DNA from: JACQXM01 sp964569425
GTDB lineage: Bacteria; Planctomycetota; Phycisphaerae; UBA1845
Length of the DNA stretch: 30,916 bases
Assembly: GCA_964569425.1 (NCBI GenBank)
Contig: CAZMVD010000039.1
Coordinates: forward strand, 1-30,916
Direction of reading: 5' to 3'
The position numbers were made by a program, and so were the translations under genes. Of this stretch, positions 22,583 to 30,916 are shown piece after piece (the first letter of the stretch is position 1; each line of letters opens with the position of its first letter). The notes under the pieces were generated by a model. The model ran no database searches, was not told the origin of the DNA, and was given only the letters and a program-made list of their open reading frames with translations.

Positions 22583-24343
22583 ATGTCGCGCTATCTGCCC
22601 AAGTCGCTCGTCTGCTTTCGCGAGGGCTACGATCGACACAAGTTCACCCGCGATCTGATCGCCGGGCTCACCGTCGGCGTGATCGCCCTGCCGCTGGCCA
22701 TGGCCTTCGGCATCGCCTCCATCCCCGAACACGTCGCCGCCCAGGCCGGCGTCTCCCCGCCCGCCATGGGCCTGTACACCGCCGTCATCGCCGGCTTCCT
22801 CATCTCCGCGCTGGGCGGCAGCCGCGTGCAGATCGGCGGGCCGACCGGCGCCTTCATCGTCATTGTCTACGCCATCGCCTCCAAGCACGGCTACGCCGGC
22901 CTGGCCACCGCCACCCTCATGGCCGGCGTCATCGTCATTATCATGGGCCTGGCACGCTTCGGCGCCATGATCAAGTTCATCCCCTACCCGGTCACCACGG
23001 GGTTCACCTCGGGCATCGCGGTGATCATCGCCTCGTCGCAGGTCAAGGACTTCTTCGGCCTGAAGATGGAAGGCGTGCCCGCCGAGTTTCTGGAAAAGTG
23101 GCGGGCCTTTTTCGAGCACGCCGCCACCTGGGACCCCGCCACCTTTGGCGTCGCCGCGGGCACACTGTTGGCGCTGATGCTTCTCCGCCGCTTCGTCCCG
23201 CGGATCCCCTGGGGCATCACCGCCGTCATCCTGGGCACCTGCGTGGTACGCATCTTCGATCTCCAGGTCGAAACCATCGGCAGCCGCTTCGGCGCTATCC
23301 CCCGCTCGCTGCCCATTCCCCACCTCCCGCCCTTGAGTCTCGACCTCGTCCGCCAGCTCATCCCCGAAGCAACCACCATCGCCATCCTCGCGTCCATCGA
23401 GTCGCTGCTCTCCGCGGTGGTGGCCGACGGCATGATCGGCGGCCGCCACAAGGCCGACTGCGAACTCGTCGCACAAGGTGTCGCCAACGTCGGCGCCGCC
23501 GTGTTCGGCGGCCTCCCCGCCACCGGCGCCATCGCGCGCACCGCCGCCAACGTCAAGAGCGGCGGCCGCACCCCCGTCGCCGGCATCATCCACGCCGTCA
23601 CCCTCGTCCTCGTCATGCTCTTGCTCGCCCCCCTGGCGGGCGCCATTCCCCTCGCCACCCTCGCCGCGGTGCTCGTCATGGTCGCCTGGAACATGAGCGA
23701 GATCGACCACTTCCGCCACCTCCTCAAGGCCCCGCGCAGCGACATCGCCGTACTCCTCACCGCCTTCGGCCTGACCGTATTCACCGACCTGACCATCGCC
23801 GTGGGAGTGGGCATGATCCTGGCGGCCATGTTGTTCATCAAACGCATGGCCGCAGTGTCCAACATCTCCGCCATCACCCGCGAACTCACCAACGACGACG
23901 ACCTGGGCGAAGCGCGCGACCCCAACCCCATCTCCCGCCGCCAGGTGCCCGACGGCGTGGAGGTCTACGAAATCAACGGCCCATTCTTTTTCGGCGTGGC
24001 CGACCGGCTGCAGGATACCCTCCGCGGCCTGGAGAAACCGCCCAAGGTGTTTATCCTGCGCATGAGGCGCGTCCCCGCCATCGACGCCACCGGCATGCAC
24101 GCGCTCGAAGAGTTCTTCCACAAGTGCCGCGCGCAGGGCACCACGCTGGTGCTCTCCGGCGTTCACGCCCAGCCGCTGTCCATTTTCATGCAGATGGGTT
24201 TCGACAAGACCATCGGGCGCGCGAACCTCTTCGGCAACATCGACGCCGCCCTCGCCCGCGCCCACGAACTCGTCGGCCTGCCCCCGCCGCCAAAGCCCCC
24301 CGGCGCCTTCTCCGAAGTGGCACGAGAACAGGACTCCGTCTGA
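22583..24343 (+). CDS. SulP family inorganic anion transporter with STAS domain
   Basis: This 586-aa protein is a complete SulP transporter. It starts with the sulfate-transporter entry DLIAGLTVGVIALPLAMAFGIASI and continues with LGGSRVQIGGPTGAFIVIVYAIA, PYPVTTGFTSGIAVIIA and LIPEATTIAILASIESLLSAVVADG, with 11-14 membrane segments to about residue 430. The cytoplasmic STAS domain (about 445-560) contains VFILRMRRVPAIDATGMHALEEFF. It probably moves sulfate, bicarbonate or another anion across the inner membrane. The start ATG has no clear ribosome site. It lies 91 nt after the hydrolase gene and is convergent with the Msr gene. The anion cannot be predicted. Confidence 0.93.
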   Translation: MSRYLPKSLVCFREGYDRHKFTRDLIAGLTVGVIALPLAMAFGIASIPEHVAAQAGVSPPAMGLYTAVIAGFLISALGGSRVQIGGPTGAFIVIVYAIASKHGYAGLATATLMAGVIVIIMGLARFGAMIKFIPYPVTTGFTSGIAVIIASSQVKDFFGLKMEGVPAEFLEKWRAFFEHAATWDPATFGVAAGTLLALMLLRRFVPRIPWGITAVILGTCVVRIFDLQVETIGSRFGAIPRSLPIPHLPPLSLDLVRQLIPEATTIAILASIESLLSAVVADGMIGGRHKADCELVAQGVANVGAAVFGGLPATGAIARTAANVKSGGRTPVAGIIHAVTLVLVMLLLAPLAGAIPLATLAAVLVMVAWNMSEIDHFRHLLKAPRSDIAVLLTAFGLTVFTDLTIAVGVGMILAAMLFIKRMAAVSNISAITRELTNDDDLGEARDPNPISRRQVPDGVEVYEINGPFFFGVADRLQDTLRGLEKPPKVFILRMRRVPAIDATGMHALEEFFHKCRAQGTTLVLSGVHAQPLSIFMQMGFDKTIGRANLFGNIDAALARAHELVGLPPPPKPPGAFSEVAREQDSV

Positions 24344-24410
24344 ATTCACGCTCTGGTCAGAGCGCAGTAGCGAGGCAGCCGGTGGCGTTGCGATTTCTGC
24401 CGAACGGGCA

Positions 24411-25544
24411 TTAAGGATGCGCCGCCTCCAACTCCTGCTTCCACGGATTCGCCACGTGGCAGGCACGCCCCGTCTTCACGATGTAATCCTGATGGTAATC
24501 CTCCGCCACCCAGAACGTCCGCGCCGCGTCCACCTCGGTGACGATCTTCCGCCCCCCGAACGCCTTTTTCGCTTCCAATTCCCCAATCACTTCCTGCGCC
24601 GTGCGCTGCTGCGCCTCGCTGGTATACCAGATGCCCGACCGATACTGTTCCCCCACGTCCGGCCCCTGGCGATTGAGCTGCGTCGGATCGTGCATATCGA
24701 AGAACGCCTGCACCAGCCGCCGAAACGAAATCCGCCGCGGATCGAATACCACCTTCACCGTTTCCGCGTGTCCTGTCGGGCTGTTGCACACCTGTTTGTA
24801 CGTCGGATTCTCCGCACTCCCCTGCATGTACCCGCTCACCGCGTCGAGCACCCCCGGCCCCTTCTGGAAATAGTGCTCGATCCCCCAGAAACAGCCCCCC
24901 GCGAAAAAGGCCGTGTCGGTCTCCACCGGAAGACTCTCCGGCGGCACCACCGCACCCTTCTCGTGAAAAACCATCGACGCCGAGTTCAGACAAAAGCGCA
25001 ATCCCGTCGGCCTCGGCCCATCCTCGAACACGTGCCCGAGGTGCGCATCACACCGCGCGCAATTGATCTCCGTCCGGATCATCCCGTGGCTGGTGTCGAT
25101 CTTGCGTGACACGTGGTCCCGATCGATCTCGCGGTAATAGCTCGGCCACCCGGTACCCGAGTTGAATTTGTGTTCACTCGAAAACAGCGGCAACCCGCAC
25201 ACCACGCAGCAATAAATACCGTCCTTCTTATTGTCGAGCAGCGTGCCGCAATGCGCCGGCTCGGTACCCGCCTTCTGCGTAATGCGATACGCCTCAGGGT
25301 CCAGCTTCCGCGCCAGCTCCGCTACCTGCTCCCGCGGCAGCGGCGTCACGTCGAACAGCGATGTCGAGTACTTGGGCATCTTGGCTTGCTCCACGCCGTC
25401 TTTCATGTTCTGTCTTCCCTTCATGCGCGCCCCCGATATGTCGCCGTCCGACTCCGTCGCACGCGACCCCTCCGGCCGACATCCCCCGCTCACGACCGGC
25501 ACCGCGCTCAGCACCGCAACCCCGATGGCGATAACAATCCTCAT
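24411..25544 (-). CDS. msrAB: Bifunctional methionine sulfoxide reductase, MsrB-MsrA fusion, exported
   Basis: This 377-aa protein repairs oxidised methionine. The MsrB part (residues about 56-193) has zinc cysteines C113-x2-C116 and C162-x2-C165, SGTGWPSYY, and catalytic C185 in LRFCLNSASM. The MsrA part (about 212-377) has GGCFWGIEHYF with catalytic C218 and SGYMQGSAENPTYKQVCNSPTGHAE. So MsrB (R-sulfoxide) precedes MsrA (S-sulfoxide), opposite to the order in PilB. The start MRIVIAIGVAVLSAVPVVSGGC22 looks like a lipoprotein or Sec signal with a less than ideal lipobox, so the enzyme probably works in the periplasm. ATG 25544 was chosen because upstream codons to 25718 cross a promoter-like region. 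It is divergent from mcsA. Confidence 0.9.
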   Translation of the reverse strand: MRIVIAIGVAVLSAVPVVSGGCRPEGSRATESDGDISGARMKGRQNMKDGVEQAKMPKYSTSLFDVTPLPREQVAELARKLDPEAYRITQKAGTEPAHCGTLLDNKKDGIYCCVVCGLPLFSSEHKFNSGTGWPSYYREIDRDHVSRKIDTSHGMIRTEINCARCDAHLGHVFEDGPRPTGLRFCLNSASMVFHEKGAVVPPESLPVETDTAFFAGGCFWGIEHYFQKGPGVLDAVSGYMQGSAENPTYKQVCNSPTGHAETVKVVFDPRRISFRRLVQAFFDMHDPTQLNRQGPDVGEQYRSGIWYTSEAQQRTAQEVIGELEAKKAFGGRKIVTEVDAARTFWVAEDYHQDYIVKTGRACHVANPWKQELEAAHP

Positions 25545-25586
25545 GATACCGGCCCTCTTGCGACCATGGTCCACCGAACTCATCCT

Positions 25587-25616
25587 ATTATGGGGGCACC
25601 GCGCACTTTCTTCCAA
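25587..25616 (-). promoter_or_regulatory. Promoter for the Msr gene
   Basis: On the minus strand, TTGGAA (25611-25616), an 18-nt spacer, then CATAAT (25587-25592). The start would be near 25580, with a leader of about 36 nt. Confidence 0.45.
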
Positions 25617-25777
25617 TCGTCCGCAACAAGGCACGCTCAGAATCCCGCCTTCCGGCCCACCTGAGATGAGAAACGCCCGCCCTGGTAACAGCTTCCCCCA
25701 CCAGGATCGCCCATCCATCCCCCCCGTCCGTGTATTTACCGGGAACTCAACTCAAGGCTACAGCAATCCGCCCCGCG

Positions 25778-25806
25778 TTGACGATGAATACCGGGATTTC
25801 TAGAAT
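25778..25806 (+). promoter_or_regulatory. Strong sigma70-like promoter of the mcsA-mcsB operon
   Basis: TTGACG (25778-25783), a 17-nt spacer, then TAGAAT (25801-25806), five of six consensus bases in each box. Transcription would start near 25813, about 43 nt before ATG 25856. No CtsR-type heptad repeat or CIRCE is evident around it. Confidence 0.65.
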
Positions 25807-25855
25807 CCGGCGTGGTCGAGGGGACGGCCTCACAGGCCGGGCGAAGCGTGCTGCC

Positions 25856-26353
25856 ATGAACGCCATTTGTCAATCCTGCAAACAGGCCAAAGCCACCGTG
25901 CACATCACCGACGTGCCGGAGAAACGCGAACGCCACCTGTGCGAGGAATGCGCCGAACGCGAGGGCGTGATCGTCAAACAGACTTACCAGACCACCAACG
26001 CCATCCTCCAGGAATTCATCAAGCAGAAAACCGGCATCGGCACCGCCGACGAACACGTCTGCCCCAAGTGCGGCATGACCTTCAAGGAATTCCGCACCAA
26101 GGGCCTGCTCGGCTGCCCTTACGACTACGAGGCCTTTCGCTCCCTGCTCGTCCCGTTAATCGAACGCGCCCACCAGGGCGGCACCCACCACCTCGGCAAG
26201 GTCCCCACCACCTCCGACCGCACCCTCAAAAAACAGGCCGGTCTGCGCAAGCTCCGCCGCGAATTGCAGGAAGCCATCGAGCAGGAAAATTACGAGCACG
26301 CCGCCCGCGTTCGCGACCAGCTTCGAACACTCGAATCATCGGAATCGCCATGA
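25856..26353 (+). CDS. mcsA: McsA-like zinc-finger activator of the protein-arginine kinase
   Basis: This 165-aa protein matches McsA. It has two zinc sites, CQSCKQAKATVHIT with CEECAE, and CPKCGMTFKEFRTKGLLGCPYDYEAF. A C-terminal UvrB/UvrC motif follows (LRKLRRELQEAIEQENYEHAARVRDQL, residues about 130-158). McsA stimulates McsB, which marks proteins with phosphoarginine for Clp degradation in Gram-positive bacteria. The ATG at 25856 directly precedes the first CxxC. The longer frame from 25730 would start upstream of the promoter. The gene ends in an ATGA overlap with mcsB. Confidence 0.9.
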   Translation: MNAICQSCKQAKATVHITDVPEKRERHLCEECAEREGVIVKQTYQTTNAILQEFIKQKTGIGTADEHVCPKCGMTFKEFRTKGLLGCPYDYEAFRSLLVPLIERAHQGGTHHLGKVPTTSDRTLKKQAGLRKLRRELQEAIEQENYEHAARVRDQLRTLESSESP

Positions 26354-27405
26354 CTCTCGACGAACTCATCAGCACCACCGGAGAATGGCTCCACGGCACC
26401 GGACCCATGTCCGACGTCGTCATCTCCTCCCGCATCCGCCTCGCCCGCAACCTCGCCGATTATCCCTTCCTCGCCACCGCCGGGCCCAGCGAACGCGGCG
26501 CCATCTACCGAACCATCTCCGAGGAAGTCATGCACTCCAACGTCGGCGCCGATGCCCTCCTCGTCGACGTCGATCAGGCCCCGCCCATGGACCGCCAGCT
26601 GCTCGTCGAACGCCACCTCATCAGCCGCCACCAGGCCGCCGGCGAAGGAAGCCGCGGCGTCTCCGTCTCCCCCAGCGAAACCCGCGCCATCATGATCAAC
26701 GAAGAGGACCACCTCCGCATCCAGGTCCTCCGCGGTGGCCTGCAGCTCGAATCCCTCTGGCGCGAGGCCAGCGAAATCGACGACACCCTCGCCGAGCGAC
26801 TCCCCTTCGCCTTCGACAAGCAGCTCGGCTACCTCACCGCTTGCCCCACCAACGTCGGAACCGGCATCCGCGTCTCCGTCATGGTCCACCTGCCCGCCCT
26901 CAAGTGGACCCGCGAAATCGAACGCGTCGAACGCGCCGCACGCGAACTCCGCCTCGCCGTTCGCGGCCTCTTCGGCGAAGGCACCGACTACGTCGGCGAC
27001 CTCTACCAGATTTCCAACCAGACCACCCTCGGCCACTCCGAAGAGGAAATCATCGAAAGCTTCGCCGGCACCATCATCCCCCGCATCGTCGATTACGAAT
27101 ACGCGGCGCGCAAGGCGCTGGTCAGCACCAGCGCTTACCAGTTGGATGACCGCATCTGGCGTGCCTACGGCCTGCTGGCCAATGCCCGATGCATCAGCGG
27201 CGAAGAAACCCAGGCGCTCCTTTCGCCCCTCCGCATGGGCATCCACCTCGGCCGCTTCGACCTGCTCAACGTCCAGAACCTCAACGAACTGTTCCTCCAC
27301 ACCCAGTCCGCCCACCTGCAGCGCATCATCGGCCGCCCCCTCGATGGCGAAGAACGCGCCGTCGCCCGCGCCGAATACCTCCGCAAACATCTCACCCGCA
27401 ATTGA
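26350..27405 (+). CDS. mcsB: Protein-arginine kinase McsB
   Basis: This 351-aa protein is a phosphagen-kinase-fold enzyme of the McsB type, near the usual 350-360 residues. Seen motifs are VVISSRIRLARNLADYPF near residue 18, the catalytic INEEDHLRIQ near 116, YLTACPTNVGTGIRVSVMVHLP with the conserved cysteine, and GDLYQISNQTTLGHSEEEI. It transfers phosphate from ATP to arginine side chains of proteins. It is coupled to mcsA by a 4-nt overlap. Neither ctsR nor clpC lies next to it, unlike Bacillus. A hairpin follows the stop. Confidence 0.94.
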   Translation: MTLDELISTTGEWLHGTGPMSDVVISSRIRLARNLADYPFLATAGPSERGAIYRTISEEVMHSNVGADALLVDVDQAPPMDRQLLVERHLISRHQAAGEGSRGVSVSPSETRAIMINEEDHLRIQVLRGGLQLESLWREASEIDDTLAERLPFAFDKQLGYLTACPTNVGTGIRVSVMVHLPALKWTREIERVERAARELRLAVRGLFGEGTDYVGDLYQISNQTTLGHSEEEIIESFAGTIIPRIVDYEYAARKALVSTSAYQLDDRIWRAYGLLANARCISGEETQALLSPLRMGIHLGRFDLLNVQNLNELFLHTQSAHLQRIIGRPLDGEERAVARAEYLRKHLTRN

Positions 27406-27407
27406 TC

Positions 27408-27434
27408 GCCTGTGGAACAGGCTTTCTTGCCTGT
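27408..27434 (+). terminator. Hairpin just after mcsB
   Basis: ACAGGC - TTTCTT - GCCTGT (27417-27434) forms a 6-bp stem. A second GCCTGT at 27408-27413 could pair with the same ACAGGC, making alternative structures. It begins a few bases after the mcsB stop. Confidence 0.45.
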
Positions 27435-27540
27435 CACTGATTCTGGTGAATTTCAAGAAACTCGGCTGGTTAGCCGACCCTTGGTGCGTCGAATCTCCTC
27501 AACGCGCCAAGCCGCCCCGCGGACTTGCCCCCCAGTGTGG

Positions 27541-27560
27541 GACCGGTTTTCCAACCGGTC
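27541..27560. terminator. Perfect hairpin between mcsB and alaS
   Basis: GACCGGTT - TTCC - AACCGGTC, an 8-bp stem with a tetraloop, lies midway between convergent genes. It may terminate in both directions or be a copy of a dispersed palindrome; no T-run follows. Confidence 0.5.
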
Positions 27561-27734
27561 ACCCCCCTCTGAATCAAAACCTGCCTGCGCGGACCCACCC
27601 ACTGATTGAGCGCCCCAATCCGAGACGCGACCGTCAGGGAGCGGGCTTGAACTCCGTATACCGCACAATAGTTGTCTCAGGCCCCCGTCCCAGCCGACCT
27701 TGCCCCACGTGTACTCGCAACCGCGCCGCCGCGT

Positions 27735-30916
<3,182 letters not shown>

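Larger units (their letters stand above)
25545..25855. other. Divergent control region between the Msr gene and mcsA
   Basis: This gap of about 310 bases carries a promoter for each flanking gene, one leftward (25587-25616) and one rightward (25778-25806). I see no convincing gene, operator or CIRCE element. Confidence 0.5.
27406..27734. other. 329-base spacer between convergent mcsB and alaS with two hairpins
   Basis: No gene was found. It holds an ACAGGC hairpin directly after mcsB and a perfect 8-bp hairpin in the middle, plus a diverged C-rich stretch. Short frames here translate to low-quality Pro/Arg-rich peptides. Confidence 0.5.

Noticed and set aside
24350..24363. GCTCTG-GT-CAGAGC palindrome after the SulP gene as a terminator
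   Set aside because: With a 2-nt loop the stem must open to about 5 bp and there is no T-run; too weak to call.
22346..24466. A 706-codon minus-strand frame opposite the SulP gene
   Set aside because: Extremely Gly/Asp/His-rich with no domain; it mirrors the codon bias of the real transporter gene.

Overview
The window is GC-rich (about 65-70 % by eye) and tightly packed. It suggests an environmental planctomycete, most likely of the Phycisphaerae type. Pointers are a McsA/McsB protein-arginine-kinase pair, a secreted protein ending in a VPTASQWG-type (IPTL-like) sorting tail after a MopE-like acidic repeat, two exported PQQ-type beta-propellers, a tiny lipoprotein, and many GTG starts. The taxonomy is inferred; no rRNA or other marker gene is present.

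Layout. 1-437: the start of an exported protein on the minus strand, cut by the window edge, then a repeat-bearing spacer. 997-4336 (+): two paralogous CgeB-like glycosyltransferases and an FkbM methyltransferase joined by 4-nt overlaps. 18678-4349 (-): a long run of same-strand genes. In transcription order these are a 53-aa lipoprotein, C39-like peptidase, RimK-like ATP-grasp ligase, GCS2 carboxylate-amine ligase, N-formylglutamate-amidohydrolase-like protein, HemN-like radical SAM protein, chorismate-lyase-like protein, flavin-dependent halogenase-like oxidoreductase, DUF3311 protein with a sodium:solute symporter, 4HBT thioesterase, small DMT-like membrane protein, two beta-propellers and a LamG-like secreted protein. 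19137-19970 (+): the MopE/IPTL-like protein behind a good sigma70-like promoter. 20082-20693 (-): a protein with four copies of a CxxC-x9-CxxC knuckle. 20854-24343 (+): GNAT acetyltransferase, metallo-beta-lactamase-fold hydrolase and SulP transporter. 24411-25544 (-): a MsrB-MsrA fusion, divergent from mcsA-mcsB (25856-27405, +). 27735 to the right edge (-): alaS, missing only its N-terminus.

The most system-like part is the block 14112-18306. Two amide-bond-forming enzymes of different folds, a papain-like peptidase and an amidohydrolase overlap or nearly overlap there, which suggests synthesis and trimming of an amide-linked amino-acid product. Just downstream lie a chorismate-lyase-like protein, a flavoprotein with the WxWxIP halogenase motif and, further on, a thioesterase, a possible aromatic-acid module. 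Repair and stress functions sit together at 24411-27405.

The strangest sequence is alaS. It carries two in-frame insertions built from 8-bp tandem repeats and a patch of about 0.7 kb with much lower GC that includes an extra segment of about 83 codons. Several promoters are close to sigma70 consensus, and two of them place the start codon about 8 nt after the -10 box, suggesting leaderless mRNAs.
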